From: Acinetobacter proteolyticus
GTDB taxonomy: Bacteria > Pseudomonadota > Gammaproteobacteria > Pseudomonadales > Moraxellaceae
Direction: 5' to 3'
DNA: 64,000 nucleotides
Assembly: GCF_000367945.1 (NCBI RefSeq)
Contig: NZ_KB849179.1
Location: 372,001 to 436,000 of the forward strand
The notes under the pieces are model-generated. The model had not been told where the DNA came from and ran no database searches. It saw only the letters and a list, made by a program, of their open reading frames with translations. Positions 1 through 9,237 of this stretch are shown in pieces. A program made the translations under genes and the position numbers. Within the stretch, counting starts at the first letter, position 1. The number at the start of each line of letters is the position of its first letter.

Positions 1-862
1 ATTTTAATTCGGTAGATTCATGATCGGTTAAATGTTCTTTGGCTTGACGTGCTGCCACAACAAAAACGGCATACTCTTCATCGGTTAAAGTTTCGATGCT
101 GAGCTGTTTTTTGGCCCATTTTACAATTAAGCGATCAAGGTCATCACCACCAAGGGCAGTGTGTCCACCAGTCGCAAGAACTTCAAATACACCTTGCGAA
201 AAACGTAAGATCGAGACGTCAAATGTACCGCCACCCAGATCGTAAATCACATAGTTGCGATCGGTGCTGAGATTGGTGTCTTGATCCAAGCCATAAGCTA
301 CAGCCGCCGCTGTAGGTTCATTCAATAAACGTAAAACATTCAGACCTGCCAGTTGGGCAGCATCACGTGTGGCTTGGCGTTGTGCTTCATCGAAATATGC
401 TGGAACGGTAATCACAGCGCCATTGACTGGATTGTTGAGGCTGGCTTCGGCACGGTCTTTCAACTGCTTTAAAATTTCTGCAGAAATTTCGACAGGTGTT
501 TTACGACCAGCAGCAGTTTCAAATGCTGGCATTTCATTTTCCGCACCAACAAGTGTGTATGGATGCTGGAATTTGATATCTGCTTGCGAGCGACCCATAA
601 AACGTTTTACGGAAACGACTGTATTTTTTGGATCAGTCAGCATAAATGGTTTAGCTTCATAGCCAAACGTGGTTGCATCCTTTGCATAGTGAACAATAGA
701 CGGGAGTAACACTCGGTCTTTGTCATCTTGTAGAACTTTCGGTTTTCCCGATAGCACTGTCGCCACTAAAGAGTGGGTTGTCCCCAAGTCAATGCCGATC
801 GCAATAAGATGTTGATGCGGGGCAGTAGATTGACCAGGTTCAGCAATTTGCAAAAGTGCCAT
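1..862 (-). CDS. hscA: Fe-S cluster assembly chaperone HscA (3' end cut by window edge)
   Basis: Specialised Hsp70 that, with HscB, uses ATP to help release the Fe-S cluster from the scaffold IscU to acceptor proteins in the cytoplasm. The visible 287 codons cover most of the nucleotide-binding domain: the Hsp70 phosphate-1 loop GIDLGTTHS lies at residues 23-31 after a short HscA-type N-terminal tail, and the NEPTAAA phosphate-2 region is near the window edge. The substrate-binding half is outside the window. The ATG at 860-862 lies 38 bases after the hscB stop, as expected in iscRSUA-hscBA-fdx; fdx would lie beyond the edge. Position in the isc operon separates it from DnaK. Confidence 0.95.
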   Translation of the reverse strand, partial: MALLQIAEPGQSTAPHQHLIAIGIDLGTTHSLVATVLSGKPKVLQDDKDRVLLPSIVHYAKDATTFGYEAKPFMLTDPKNTVVSVKRFMGRSQADIKFQHPYTLVGAENEMPAFETAAGRKTPVEISAEILKQLKDRAEASLNNPVNGAVITVPAYFDEAQRQATRDAAQLAGLNVLRLLNEPTAAAVAYGLDQDTNLSTDRNYVIYDLGGGTFDVSILRFSQGVFEVLATGGHTALGGDDLDRLIVKWAKKQLSIETLTDEEYAVFVVAARQAKEHLTDHESTELK

Positions 863-900
863 GCGTGCGGTATCCCTTGAAAATAATTGGTAAGAGCGGT

Positions 901-1419
901 TTAAAAATCATCATCGAGGTCGAAGCTTTCTTCTTCGTCCAACATGCGATCTTCAGCTTTATCAATATCATTCATAACACGTTGGAAAAAACGTAACTTA
1001 CGAACAGTATCACGTGCTTCGGCCCAGTCTTCGTCAGCAAAATCAATTTTAAATTCGCGAACGAGACCATCGATCCATTGCTGAATTTCAACTTTTAAAG
1101 TGTGAAGTTGCTCAGTTGAAGTCGCTTCGTCAAGTTGTTCACGCATTTCGAGTGCAGATTGCAAAAATTCAAAATCGCTAATGGATTGGTCAAGATGGTG
1201 ATCTTGTTTTTTTAAGGCAAGTAGATATGCCGCACGACTATCAACTTGTGAGAGTACTTTATACGCTTGGTTGATTTCGCTTGACTTGATCAATGCCTGA
1301 TCTTTGTCAGTGGCTTTATCTGGGTGATATTGCTGTTGCAAACTTAAAAACTGTTTTTTTAAAGCTGCTAAATCTATATCGAGTGCTTCGGGTAATTGGA
1401 ACAACTCAAAATGATTCAT
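901..1419 (-). CDS. hscB: Fe-S assembly co-chaperone HscB
   Basis: J-domain co-chaperone that delivers IscU to HscA and stimulates its ATPase. The protein has 172 residues, the usual HscB length. The N-terminal J domain carries the HPD motif at residues 32-34, and the C-terminal part is the acidic helical bundle that binds IscU, ending in an Asp/Glu-rich tail. It lies between iscA and hscA on the same strand. An 81-base gap before it contains a hairpin (see 1452-1476), so its expression may be set partly separately from iscRSUA. Confidence 0.95.
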   Translation of the reverse strand: MNHFELFQLPEALDIDLAALKKQFLSLQQQYHPDKATDKDQALIKSSEINQAYKVLSQVDSRAAYLLALKKQDHHLDQSISDFEFLQSALEMREQLDEATSTEQLHTLKVEIQQWIDGLVREFKIDFADEDWAEARDTVRKLRFFQRVMNDIDKAEDRMLDEEESFDLDDDF

Positions 1420-1451
1420 GGGAGATGAATTCCGCTATTGATAAATACGTT

Positions 1452-1476
1452 AAAACAGTGCGGAACACACTGTTTT
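1452..1476 (-). terminator. Perfect hairpin between iscA and hscB (possible attenuator)
   Basis: A 9-bp perfect inverted repeat (AAAACAGTG / CACTGTTTT) with a 7-base loop fills the iscA-hscB gap. In the direction of transcription the 3' arm ends in TTTT and is followed by AACG, so it resembles a weak intrinsic terminator or an RNA-processing and stability element rather than a full terminator. hscBA must be transcribed through it, or from an internal promoter I cannot identify. Confidence 0.5.
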
Positions 1477-1500
1477 GACGAAAAGAAAGAGGGTGCTTGC

Positions 1501-1821
1501 TTAGACGGTAAATGATTCACCACAACCACATTCACCTTTTTGATTTGGGTTGCTAAATTCAAAACCTTCGTTTAAACCATTTTTGACATAGTCCATCTCT
1601 AAACCATCGAGATAAACCAAGCTTTTAGGGTCAACAAAAACTTTAACACCGAGTTGTTCAAAGACTTGATCATGTGTATCGACATCGTCGACAAACTCAA
1701 GTACATAAGCCAACCCAGAACAACCCGAAGTTTTCACACCAATACGAATGCCTTCACCCTTACCGCGGTTTTGCAGGTAATTGCTGATGTGAGTCGCAGC
1801 ATTTTCAGTTAAATGGATCAT
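1501..1821 (-). CDS. iscA: Iron-sulfur cluster assembly A-type carrier IscA
   Basis: A-type carrier that receives Fe-S clusters or iron and hands them to apo-proteins. It has 106 residues with the three invariant cysteines: C34 in SGCSG, and C98 and C100 in the C-terminal GECGCGESF. It follows iscU by 29 bases and precedes hscB, the standard isc order, which favours IscA over ErpA. Transcription is expected from the IscR-controlled promoter upstream of iscR. Confidence 0.95.
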   Translation of the reverse strand: MIHLTENAATHISNYLQNRGKGEGIRIGVKTSGCSGLAYVLEFVDDVDTHDQVFEQLGVKVFVDPKSLVYLDGLEMDYVKNGLNEGFEFSNPNQKGECGCGESFTV

Positions 1822-1850
1822 GAAAACTCCAATGTTATTTCGGTCATCAA

Positions 1851-2237
1851 TTAAGCTTTCGCTTTTTTACCGCGATAATCTTCAATCGCAGCTTTAATTG
1901 CATCTTCAGCCAAGACAGAGCAGTGTACTTTCACTGGTGGAAGTGCAAGCTCAGTCGCAATATCAATATTCTTGATTGATTGAGCTTCATCAAGCGTTTT
2001 ACCTTTTAACCATTCGGTTACCAGTGAGCTTGATGCAATTGCAGAACCACAGCCGTAAGTTTTGAAGCGAGCTTCTTCAATTACGCCATTGTCATCCACT
2101 TGAATTTGCAAACGCATCACGTCGCCACAAGCTGGTGCGCCGACCATACCTGTACCTACGTTTTCTGCATTTTTGTCTAAAACACCAACATTACGTGGGT
2201 TTTCGTAATGATCAATTACTTTTTCGCTATAAGCCAT
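1851..2237 (-). CDS. iscU: Fe-S cluster scaffold protein IscU
   Basis: Scaffold on which sulfide from IscS and iron are built into [2Fe-2S] clusters. It has 128 residues. The three cluster cysteines are visible: C37 in PACGD, one in [11 protein letters not shown], and one in the C-terminal KVHCS. The LPPVK motif just before the last cysteine is the known HscA recognition site, which fits the presence of hscA in this operon. The start is preceded by a GGAGAAG ribosome-binding site. The 90-base gap to iscS contains the palindrome CTCAATTGAG and no clear terminator. Confidence 0.97.
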   Translation of the reverse strand: MAYSEKVIDHYENPRNVGVLDKNAENVGTGMVGAPACGDVMRLQIQVDDNGVIEEARFKTYGCGSAIASSSLVTEWLKGKTLDEAQSIKNIDIATELALPPVKVHCSVLAEDAIKAAIEDYRGKKAKA

Positions 2238-2327
2238 GTCGCTTCTCCAAACCTCGGGGTCAGCCTAATATTAATATGAGGGTTAAAACACGTTTTTCAA
2301 TGAATTACTCAATTGAGCACTCAGGAA

Positions 2328-3545
2328 TTAGTGTTCAGCCCATTCAACTGTTGAAAGGTCGATACCTTCTTTGTACATATCCCAAAGCGGAGAAAGTTCA
2401 CGCAATTTCTCAACCGCAGCTTTGGTAATTGTCAACACATGGTCAATATCGGCTTCAGTTGTGTATTTACCAAAACTGAAACGAATTGAACTGTGTGCCA
2501 ACTCATCAGATAAACCTAAAGCACGTAAAACGTATGAAGGTTCTAAAGTTGCAGATGTACATGCTGAACCACTCGAAACAGCAACGTCTTTCAGCGCCAT
2601 CATCAGTGATTCACCTTCAACAAAGTTGAAGCTGACATTTAGATAGTTTGCAACGTTTTGCGTTGGATGGCCATTCAAGAACACTTGTTCAAGGTCTTGT
2701 AAACCATTCCAAAGTTTGTCGCGTAATTTACGAATGCGCTCTTGTTCTGCTTGCATGGTTTTGCCCGCAATTTCAAAAGCCTCACCCATACCAACAATTT
2801 GATGTGTCGCTAAAGTACCAGAACGCATACCACGTTCATGACCACCACCGTGCATTTGTGCTTTTAAGCGAACACGTGGGCTACGGCGAACGAACAGGGC
2901 ACCAATGCCTTTAGGACCATAAACTTTATGACCAGAAAAACTCATCAAGTCGACTTTCATGGTAGAAAGATCAATCTCAACTTTACCTGCTGCTTGTGCC
3001 GCATCGACATGGAAGAATGTCTTGTTGGCACGTGTTAACTCACCAATCGCAGCAACGTCTGTTACGGTACCGATTTCGTTGTTCACCATCATCAGTGAAA
3101 CAAGAATCGTATCTGGACGTAAAGCCGCTTGAACCATTTCAGGCGTAATTAAACCAGTACGTGGTTCTGGCTCTAAATATGTAATTTCAAAACCTTGTTC
3201 TTCAAGCTCACGGCAAGGGTCTAACACAGCTTTGTGTTCGATTTTACTTGTAATGATGTGTTTGCCTTTTGAACCGTAGAACTGAGCAATACCTTTTAAT
3301 GCTAAGTTATCAGACTCTGTTGCACCTGAAGTCCACACGATTTCACGTGGGTCTGCTTTGATCAGGTTTGCAACTTGTTCACGCGCATATTCGGCTTTTT
3401 CTTCTGCTTGCCAACCATAGGCATGTGAACGTGACGCAGGGTTACCAAAAGTTCCCTCGAACGTTAAACATTCCATCATACGTTCTGCAACTTCAGGCAG
3501 TACAGGAGTGGTTGCTGCGTAATCAAGATAAATTGGACGTTTCAT
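2328..3545 (-). CDS. iscS: Cysteine desulfurase IscS
   Basis: PLP-dependent enzyme that converts cysteine to alanine and supplies persulfide sulfur to IscU, and to tRNA thiolation in other bacteria. The 405-residue protein matches group I desulfurases. Visible are the N-terminal YLDYAATTP, the PLP-binding lysine in SFSGHK near residue 206, and the long mobile loop with the catalytic cysteine in [14 protein letters not shown] near residue 329. The C-terminus ends in STVEWAEH, typical of the IscU-binding tail. It begins one base after the iscR stop, so the two are translationally close. Confidence 0.97.
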   Translation of the reverse strand: MKRPIYLDYAATTPVLPEVAERMMECLTFEGTFGNPASRSHAYGWQAEEKAEYAREQVANLIKADPREIVWTSGATESDNLALKGIAQFYGSKGKHIITSKIEHKAVLDPCRELEEQGFEITYLEPEPRTGLITPEMVQAALRPDTILVSLMMVNNEIGTVTDVAAIGELTRANKTFFHVDAAQAAGKVEIDLSTMKVDLMSFSGHKVYGPKGIGALFVRRSPRVRLKAQMHGGGHERGMRSGTLATHQIVGMGEAFEIAGKTMQAEQERIRKLRDKLWNGLQDLEQVFLNGHPTQNVANYLNVSFNFVEGESLMMALKDVAVSSGSACTSATLEPSYVLRALGLSDELAHSSIRFSFGKYTTEADIDHVLTITKAAVEKLRELSPLWDMYKEGIDLSTVEWAEH

Positions 3546-3546
3546 G

Positions 3547-4020
3547 TCAAATACCTGTAACCGATAGAAGGGCTGAATCTAAACTTGGTGAATTTTGGCG
3601 TAATGCAACGGTTTGAACGTTATCACGCGCAATTAAATCAGCAAGGGTGATTTTTGCGAGATAATCGGCAATATGGTGGGAGAGTTCTTGCCATAAGTCG
3701 TGCGTTAAACACATCGCACCATTCTGGCAGTTGCCTTTGTGGTCGCAACGTGTTGCATCAACAGTTTCATTTACAGCTTCGATAATTTCTAGCACAGTGA
3801 TTTCACTTGCACCGCGCGCAAGGTGATAGCCACCATTTGCACCACGAACGCTTGAAACTAACCCATGACGTTTAAGTTTTGCGAATAACTGTTCTAAATA
3901 AGCGACTGAGATGGATTGGCGTGCTGCTATTTCCGCAAGCGTGATCGTTTGTTCAGTTGGCTGCAAAGCTAAATCAAGTAGAGCAGTCACTGCGTAACGA
4001 CCGCGAGTTGTAAGACGCAT
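3547..4020 (-). CDS. iscR: Fe-S cluster-sensing regulator IscR
   Basis: Rrf2-family regulator that represses the isc operon when it carries a [2Fe-2S] cluster. From the MRLTTRGRY start it has 157 residues: a winged helix at about 1-65 and a cluster site with C92, C98, C104 and H107, the same positions as in E. coli IscR. An upstream in-frame ATG at 4030-4032 would add MYRI; I prefer the second ATG because it gives the family N-terminus. First gene of the operon, under an IscR type 1 site (4066-4082). Confidence 0.95.
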   Translation of the reverse strand: MRLTTRGRYAVTALLDLALQPTEQTITLAEIAARQSISVAYLEQLFAKLKRHGLVSSVRGANGGYHLARGASEITVLEIIEAVNETVDATRCDHKGNCQNGAMCLTHDLWQELSHHIADYLAKITLADLIARDNVQTVALRQNSPSLDSALLSVTGI

Positions 4021-4053
4021 GATTCGGTACACATGGTTAGACTAGATGACTAA

Positions 4054-4082
4054 ATTTTATGAATTCCGACTAAAATAGTCAA
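4054..4082 (-). promoter_or_regulatory. isc operon promoter with IscR type 1 operator
   Basis: On the minus strand TTGACT (4077-4082), a 17-base spacer and TAAAAT (4054-4059) form a near-consensus sigma-70 promoter facing iscR. The 17-base block at 4066-4082 reads TTGACTATTTTAGTCGG, which fits every position of the core of the E. coli type 1 IscR consensus (YYGACTRWWWYAGTCRR). The operator covers the -35 element and part of the spacer, so holo-IscR binding should block polymerase. Autoregulation is inferred from E. coli. Confidence 0.85.
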
Positions 4083-4127
4083 GTTTTAAATTGTCATTAT
4101 CAGTGTGAAAAGTAAAATATATTGGAA

Positions 4128-4775
4128 TTAGTGTATCCACGTATTATAAACAAAAAAGGCGATGAAAATAAAGCTCAATACCGCAAAGCTGATATTGATC
4201 AAGCGCTGACGTTTTTGCAGGCGGTGAATACGGTTTTGATATTGCTTTACTTCAACCAGCAAAGTATTGATTTCAGAGCGCTGTTGATCAATTTTATCTA
4301 AGAGTGGGGCGATACGTTGTTGAGATGCAACGGCTTCAGCTTCATCGTTGAATAGATTGAGCCATTGTTTCCAGTTTGCCAGAATACTCGAAAGTGTTAG
4401 ATGCGGAAGTAAATCTAAAAATTCTTCAGCAAGAACGGCATCACCAAGGATACGCATATTGGTAATGCTGCGCTGATTGTTAAACACAAAAATCTTAATC
4501 AGATCGATGAGTGTGCTATTAATTTCCAAATCGATGTTTCGATCCAATGCTTTCATATCAAATAACAAACCTTTTTCTGTAAATTGGATATAAAAGTCGA
4601 AGAACGGAATGTAGCTATTGATACGAATGGTGATTTTTTTGTCGATCAACTTTTTGGCTTGCAAGCGCAATCCTGCATCGTGCGTGAGCATGAAGGAGAA
4701 AAAAGTTTCTAAAACAATGATGACAATGTTTAGCAACAAATGGGGATGTTTATGTCTTTGTTGCGTATCACTCAT
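4128..4775 (-). CDS. SCP2-like (UbiJ-type) protein with C-terminal membrane anchor
   Basis: Hypothetical protein of 215 residues. The first ~110 residues resemble the SCP2 lipid-binding fold of UbiJ: a short helix ending ETFFSFML, then alternating strands and a DLLPHLTLSS stretch. After this come a predicted coiled coil (about 145-185, heptads rich in Q, R and L) and one hydrophobic segment at the C-terminus (about 190-210). UbiJ itself has no such anchor. I chose the ATG at 4773-4775, preceded by GAGA and AAGGA; an in-frame ATG at 4835 would add 20 residues. It lies alone between the isc promoter and a divergent phasin. A role in ubiquinone synthesis is only a guess from the fold. Confidence 0.6.
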   Translation of the reverse strand: MSDTQQRHKHPHLLLNIVIIVLETFFSFMLTHDAGLRLQAKKLIDKKITIRINSYIPFFDFYIQFTEKGLLFDMKALDRNIDLEINSTLIDLIKIFVFNNQRSITNMRILGDAVLAEEFLDLLPHLTLSSILANWKQWLNLFNDEAEAVASQQRIAPLLDKIDQQRSEINTLLVEVKQYQNRIHRLQKRQRLINISFAVLSFIFIAFFVYNTWIH

Positions 4776-4986
4776 AGATCTCTTTTTCCTTACCAAATAA
4801 CGTTGCGAAACAATAAAATCTGTAAACTTGAGCATCCTTACTCAAATTGTTAAAAATAATTTACATGACTTTATTGCTTTGTAGAACAGTTTTTTAAAAC
4901 GATCAAGTCTTAACTTTGATATTATAAAAACATTTTTATGGTTAAATACGACATACTGTTTGTAAAGTGCTTAGGAGTAATGGTCA

Positions 4987-5442
4987 ATGGATAACTCAAA
5001 TGTAGAAAATCCTAATGAAGAAGCTGAAGTAAAAACTAAGCCAAAATCAAAGAGTTCTAAAAAATCTGCGCTTGATTTCAAAAAATATACACAACAAATT
5101 TGGCTGGCTGGTTTGGGTGCTTTTTCTCGTGCCGAAGAAGAAGGAAATAAATTGTTTGACTCACTAGTCAAGGTCGGTGAGGAACTTGAGTCGAAAACAG
5201 TCGATTTTGCAGACAACACAGTAGGCAAGGTCACAGAGAAAGCCAAAGAATCTGTAACCGATACCAAGGATAAGGTCGAAAAGATTCTGGATACTGGCGT
5301 AAACCATTCGCTGAACCGTATCGGCTTGGTCACGCCAAAGGATCTTCAACACATCGAACAACTGCTTGTACAACTGCATATTAAGGTGGATGCTTTGATT
5401 GAAGAAAATAAGCAATTGAAGGCCAAATTGAATAAAAAGTAA
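4987..5442 (+). CDS. Phasin family protein
   Basis: Protein of 151 residues with a charged, lysine-rich N-terminus (about 1-35), then the polyhydroxyalkanoate granule-associated signature (KYTQQIWLAGLGAFSRAEEEGNK), and a long amphipathic helix and coiled coil to the end with KLNKK. This matches the PhaF/PhaI-type phasins that coat storage granules. No PHA synthase, depolymerase or other pha gene is in the window, so the partner is elsewhere or the protein has another surface or stress role. It is followed by the HU gene, but a separate promoter lies between them. Confidence 0.8.
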   Translation: MDNSNVENPNEEAEVKTKPKSKSSKKSALDFKKYTQQIWLAGLGAFSRAEEEGNKLFDSLVKVGEELESKTVDFADNTVGKVTEKAKESVTDTKDKVEKILDTGVNHSLNRIGLVTPKDLQHIEQLLVQLHIKVDALIEENKQLKAKLNKK

Positions 5443-5513
5443 AAAAAAGGCAGGTAACTCGTCTGTTTATGTCGTATTTCAGTATTTATTTTAATTAAAA
5501 GGTCTTTCTAGTA

Positions 5514-5543
5514 TTGCGTTCTCCCCCAAAGCATTGCTATAAA
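5514..5543 (+). promoter_or_regulatory. Probable hupB promoter
   Basis: TTGCGT (5514-5519), an 18-base spacer and TATAAA (5538-5543) lie about 70 bases upstream of the HU start. A small hairpin, AAAGGC/GCCTTT, follows the -10 at 5541-5558 and would be in the 5' leader. Seen by eye only; no start-site data. Confidence 0.5.
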
Positions 5544-5610
5544 GGCGTCATGGCCTTTTAAACTATAGCCTTGGATCTTAACAAACGATATTAAGAGGAT
5601 ATTTTTTATC

Positions 5611-5883
5611 ATGAATAAATCAGAATTAATTGATGCGATTGCTGAAAAAGGGGGAGTGTCTAAATCGGATGCTGGTAAGGCACTCGATGCGACAATTGCA
5701 TCAATCACTGAAGCACTTAAGAAAGGTGACACGGTTACTTTAGTTGGTTTCGGTACTTTCAGCGTTAAAGAACGCGCTGCTCGTACAGGTCGTAACCCTA
5801 AGACTGGTGAAGAACTGCAAATTAAAGCAAGTAAAGTACCTAGCTTCAAAGCTGGTAAGGGTTTAAAAGATTCGGTTGCGTAA
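5611..5883 (+). CDS. hupB: DNA-binding protein HU (beta type)
   Basis: Histone-like nucleoid protein that bends and compacts DNA as a dimer. The 90 residues match the family length. The N-terminal [11 protein letters not shown], the central VGFGTFSV and the arm [12 protein letters not shown], with the intercalating proline in NP, are typical of HU. The start has AGAGGA 11 bases upstream. A strong terminator follows at 5899. In many gamma-proteobacteria hupB is followed by ppiD, and the same order is seen here. Confidence 0.97.
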   Translation: MNKSELIDAIAEKGGVSKSDAGKALDATIASITEALKKGDTVTLVGFGTFSVKERAARTGRNPKTGEELQIKASKVPSFKAGKGLKDSVA

Positions 5884-5898
5884 TCTTTTTAAATCAAT

Positions 5899-5927
5899 AA
5901 ACGCACCATTTAGGGTGCGTTTTTTAT
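5899..5927 (+). terminator. Intrinsic terminator after hupB
   Basis: Stem ACGCACC (5901-5907) / GGTGCGT (5914-5920), extendable by two A-T pairs, with a 6-base loop and a run of six T after the stem. It separates hupB from ppiD. Confidence 0.85.
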
Positions 5928-6022
5928 TTATTGAATGAAAAAGTTAATTTGATCCTTATTCTGCATTCATTCGCCTTTGTTTTTCAGTTAAAATTGCCCC
6001 GAAATAAAATATTGGAATTCTT

Positions 6023-7894
6023 ATGGAATCGTTTCGTACTCTCATTAAGGGTTGGCTTGGCAAAGTCCTGTTAGTTTTGTTTTTGACCCCTTTAGCACTT
6101 GTAGGTATTGAAGGATATTTTAGTGGTAGCAATAAAGCAGACGTTGCGAAATCGGTAAACGGTCAAGATATTTCTAATAAAGAATTAGAAAGTGCAACCA
6201 AGAACTATAAAGACCAGTATTTGTCATTGGTTAAAGGGGATGAGTCTCTTTTAAATTTACCTGTTATTCAGGAAAAAGCATTAGATGCACTGATTGCGCG
6301 TAACTTATTACAGCAACAAGCTGAAAAGCTGGGTATGACTTTAAGTGATGTGCAACTTGAACAAATGTTGGCTCAACAACCTAACTTTCAAGAAAATGGA
6401 CAGTTTTCACAAAAATTATATGAAAACTATTTACGTTCTGTCGGCATGACCAACCAAGCTTTAATCGCGAGCCTACGTCAAGACCATGCACTGAAGATGA
6501 TTTCAACATCTTTGATGGACTATGCGTTGGTAAGTAAGTCGGATGTGCAACAGTTAGCCAATCTACAAACAGAACAGCGTACCTTGCATTTGGCGAGTAT
6601 CAAGTTAGATGATTACAAAAAAGGTGTGACGGCATCTTCTCAAGAAATTACAGACTACTACAACAAGCATAAAAATGAGTTTAAGCAAGTTGCCAGTGTC
6701 GATGTTGATTATGTGGTGTTAACACCAGCGTTATTACCTAAAGCAAATCTTGCAGTGACTGAGGCTGATTTACAGCAAGCTTATACGGCATTTGTGGACA
6801 AGCAACAAAAAGATGTTAAGCGTGAAGTGAAGCATATCTTGATTACCACGGATGCACGTGATGATGCGGCAGCTCAGAAACTTGCAAATGAAGTATATGC
6901 AAAAATTCAAGCAGGTGAGTCATTTGCTCAGGCGGCAGCTCAGTACTCAGAAGACCCAAGCTCTAAAGCAAATGGTGGTTTAGTTGAAGCTTATGCACCA
7001 GGTGTGTTCTCGGCTGATTTTGATAATGCAGTCACTGCATTGAAAAATGGTCAGATTTCTAAACCTGTGAAAACGCAATATGGCTATCACATTATCGAAG
7101 CCAATGCGCCTGTTGCGAATATCCCATCGTTTGAAGCTGAAAAAGCACGTTTAACAGCCGAGGTTGAAAAATCGAAAGCAGCGAATTTATTTAGCGATAC
7201 AGTGAATAACCTAAATGAAATGGTTGTTGGTGGTGATTCTTTAGATGTGGTTGCTCAGGAAGTGAAGGGTGCACGTGTTGAATCTGCAAATGGTGTAACG
7301 CTGACGACTGATAATCCATATTTAAGTGATTTAGGTGTTAAAGCGAAATTGTTTAACGATGATGTGAAGAACGGTGACCGTAATGCATCTTCAAATATTC
7401 AGTTGGCAAATGGCGATAGCATCTGGATTAAGGTTCGTAATTATCATGCAGCGGGCATTAAACCTTTAGATCAAGCGACTGCTGATGTGAAAGCAAAAGT
7501 TATCGAGGCTAAGGCTTATAAAGCTGCCCAAGCGAAAATTGCAACAATCCTTGCTGATTTTAAAACTCAGCCAGCTGCTCAGGTGGTTGCAAAATCTCAA
7601 GTCACTTTTGAAAATGCAGGAACATTTGCACGTTCACAAGGTTTAAAACGTGCGATTGAACGTGCTGCGTTCAGCATTCCTGCACCAAGCAAAGACGGGT
7701 TGTGGTCTGCAACCACAGCGAAACTACCAAATGAGCTTGTGATTGTTGCTGTTTCAAATGTAAATAGTAGCGTTGCGAGTACATTACCTGCTGAGCAGTT
7801 GCAAGAGTTGAACAAGTTATATCAACAGTTCCGTGGTCAGCAAGTTTTGGAAGATTATACTGAATACTTGAAATCACAAGCAAAGATCAAATAA
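6023..7894 (+). CDS. ppiD: Periplasmic folding chaperone PpiD (SurA-type N-domain, parvulin domain)
   Basis: Inner-membrane-anchored periplasmic chaperone that helps newly exported proteins at the Sec translocon. The 623 residues show one membrane segment at about 13-30 (LGKVLLVLFLTPLALVGIEG), a SurA-like N-terminal chaperone region (about 35-200), a PpiC/parvulin domain at about 268-360 beginning VKREVKHILI and ending QYGYHIIEA, and a long C-terminal chaperone part. In E. coli PpiD the parvulin domain lacks strong prolyl isomerase activity; whether this one is active cannot be told. The gene follows hupB as in E. coli and is closed by a long bidirectional terminator. Confidence 0.92.
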   Translation: MESFRTLIKGWLGKVLLVLFLTPLALVGIEGYFSGSNKADVAKSVNGQDISNKELESATKNYKDQYLSLVKGDESLLNLPVIQEKALDALIARNLLQQQAEKLGMTLSDVQLEQMLAQQPNFQENGQFSQKLYENYLRSVGMTNQALIASLRQDHALKMISTSLMDYALVSKSDVQQLANLQTEQRTLHLASIKLDDYKKGVTASSQEITDYYNKHKNEFKQVASVDVDYVVLTPALLPKANLAVTEADLQQAYTAFVDKQQKDVKREVKHILITTDARDDAAAQKLANEVYAKIQAGESFAQAAAQYSEDPSSKANGGLVEAYAPGVFSADFDNAVTALKNGQISKPVKTQYGYHIIEANAPVANIPSFEAEKARLTAEVEKSKAANLFSDTVNNLNEMVVGGDSLDVVAQEVKGARVESANGVTLTTDNPYLSDLGVKAKLFNDDVKNGDRNASSNIQLANGDSIWIKVRNYHAAGIKPLDQATADVKAKVIEAKAYKAAQAKIATILADFKTQPAAQVVAKSQVTFENAGTFARSQGLKRAIERAAFSIPAPSKDGLWSATTAKLPNELVIVAVSNVNSSVASTLPAEQLQELNKLYQQFRGQQVLEDYTEYLKSQAKIK

Positions 7895-7905
7895 GTTTGT
7901 TCTAA

Positions 7906-7947
7906 GCAATAAAAAAGCCAGTTTGTAAAAACTGGCTTTTTTATTGC
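7906..7947. terminator. Long bidirectional terminator between ppiD and cpoB
   Basis: A perfect 19-bp inverted repeat (7906-7924 with 7929-7947) with a GTAA loop. The core is AGCCAGTTT/AAACTGGCT flanked by A and T runs on both sides, so it can stop the converging ppiD and cpoB transcripts. Confidence 0.9.
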
Positions 7948-7957
7948 TAACAGTAAA

Positions 7958-8806
7958 TTATTTTTTCTGAATGAATTTAGCTTCTTCAGATTGTGGGTAT
8001 TGGCTGATTAATTTACTTTTGTATTGATTGGCAAGTGCAGTGTTTTTATCGACTTCTTTGGCAATACTATACAACTGATATACTGCACGAGAGGCTTTGG
8101 CTGAATTTGGATAACGAGTTGCTACGATATTATAGTTCTGCTTGGCGGCTTTATAGTCTACCGGTTCAACAGCCAAATAAAATTCTGCTAACCAAAAATA
8201 TGCATTACCGACATAAATACCATTGGGATGGTTTTTAATGAAGTTTTGCATCGGTTGAATGGCTTTTTTTGCACCACCTTGTTTATAAGCATCAAGCGCA
8301 ACGGTATAGGCTGCTTTTTCTAGCTCAATTTGATTGGTGGTATTGTTTGTTGTAGCCGTATTGGCTTGTGGTTGCTCAGCAGGTGCTTGTACAGGTGTTT
8401 GCTGTTGTGCTGCGGGTGCTGTCGGTGCAATCACAGGTGTAGCCGTATCTGTATTGGTTGTTCCTGCCGCTGCAGTCCCGTCTTGAACTTCAGGGTTATC
8501 TTCTGGTGGATCAATTTTTTGAGATAAAAGCTCTAAGCGCTGATCAAGGTCGGTATAGCGATTGGTCAGTTCTTTTTTTAACTGCTCAATTGCATTGTCA
8601 TGTTCTTCTAGCTGACCACGTAACTTACGAATTTCTTCTTCAAGCTTCTGGTTTTTTTGCATGATTTCCCAGTTTAAACTTGGAGAACCTGCAACAACAT
8701 TATTGGCTTGTTGTTGACTTAAAGAGCGCGATTCAATAGGTACATTGGCATATAAGTGCGCACTACTAAGCAGGGCAATAAAAAGTACGGAATGCTTTTT
8801 TAGCAT
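7958..8806 (-). CDS. cpoB: Cell division coordinator CpoB (YbgF)
   Basis: Periplasmic TPR protein that links the Tol-Pal machine to peptidoglycan synthesis at the septum. The 282 residues show a signal peptide (about 1-20, ending LYA), an N-terminal coiled coil (about 45-95) that forms the trimer, a low-complexity Ala/Thr/Pro/Gln linker (about 105-155), and a C-terminal TPR region (about 160-280) with AKQNYNIVATRYPNSAKA. In most relatives it sits directly after tolB-pal. Here its flanks are ppiD and the SRP RNA, so it is detached from the tol-pal genes. Confidence 0.88.
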   Translation of the reverse strand: MLKKHSVLFIALLSSAHLYANVPIESRSLSQQQANNVVAGSPSLNWEIMQKNQKLEEEIRKLRGQLEEHDNAIEQLKKELTNRYTDLDQRLELLSQKIDPPEDNPEVQDGTAAAGTTNTDTATPVIAPTAPAAQQQTPVQAPAEQPQANTATTNNTTNQIELEKAAYTVALDAYKQGGAKKAIQPMQNFIKNHPNGIYVGNAYFWLAEFYLAVEPVDYKAAKQNYNIVATRYPNSAKASRAVYQLYSIAKEVDKNTALANQYKSKLISQYPQSEEAKFIQKK

Positions 8807-9121
8807 AAAAATTCATCCATAAGTTGAAAAATAAAGCTGTGGTCGAACAAGTCTTCACTTTTTACTTGCAACACACCAGATATAGATTTTTGATTTAGCC
8901 ATTAAAACAGCAACTCATTTAAATGCAATAAGCATTTACAATCTTCAAGCACTTTTGCAGAAAATTACTGGGTTGTTGTTTAATGTTTGTTCATCTTGAA
9001 AATAAATAGATAACAAATATATAGCAGTTGATGAGGAATTAGGCAGTTGAATGCAAAACTCACTGAAAAACAGCAACAAGTCTTGCAACTCAGGCAAAAA
9101 TCTCTATACTTTGTCAGGCAA
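8807..9121. other. AT-rich intergenic region upstream of the SRP RNA
   Basis: This 315-base stretch contains the upstream region of cpoB (read leftward) and the promoter of the SRP RNA (read rightward). I see no ORF with a convincing start and family match, no tRNA and no long inverted repeat. Confidence 0.6.
9083..9110 (+). promoter_or_regulatory. Probable promoter of the SRP RNA gene
   Basis: TTGCAA (9083-9088), a 16-base spacer and TATACT (9105-9110) lie just upstream of the RNA, which would place the start near 9117-9122, in agreement with the predicted 5' end of the RNA helix. Confidence 0.6.
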
Positions 9122-9236
<115 letters not shown>

Positions 9237-9237
9237 T

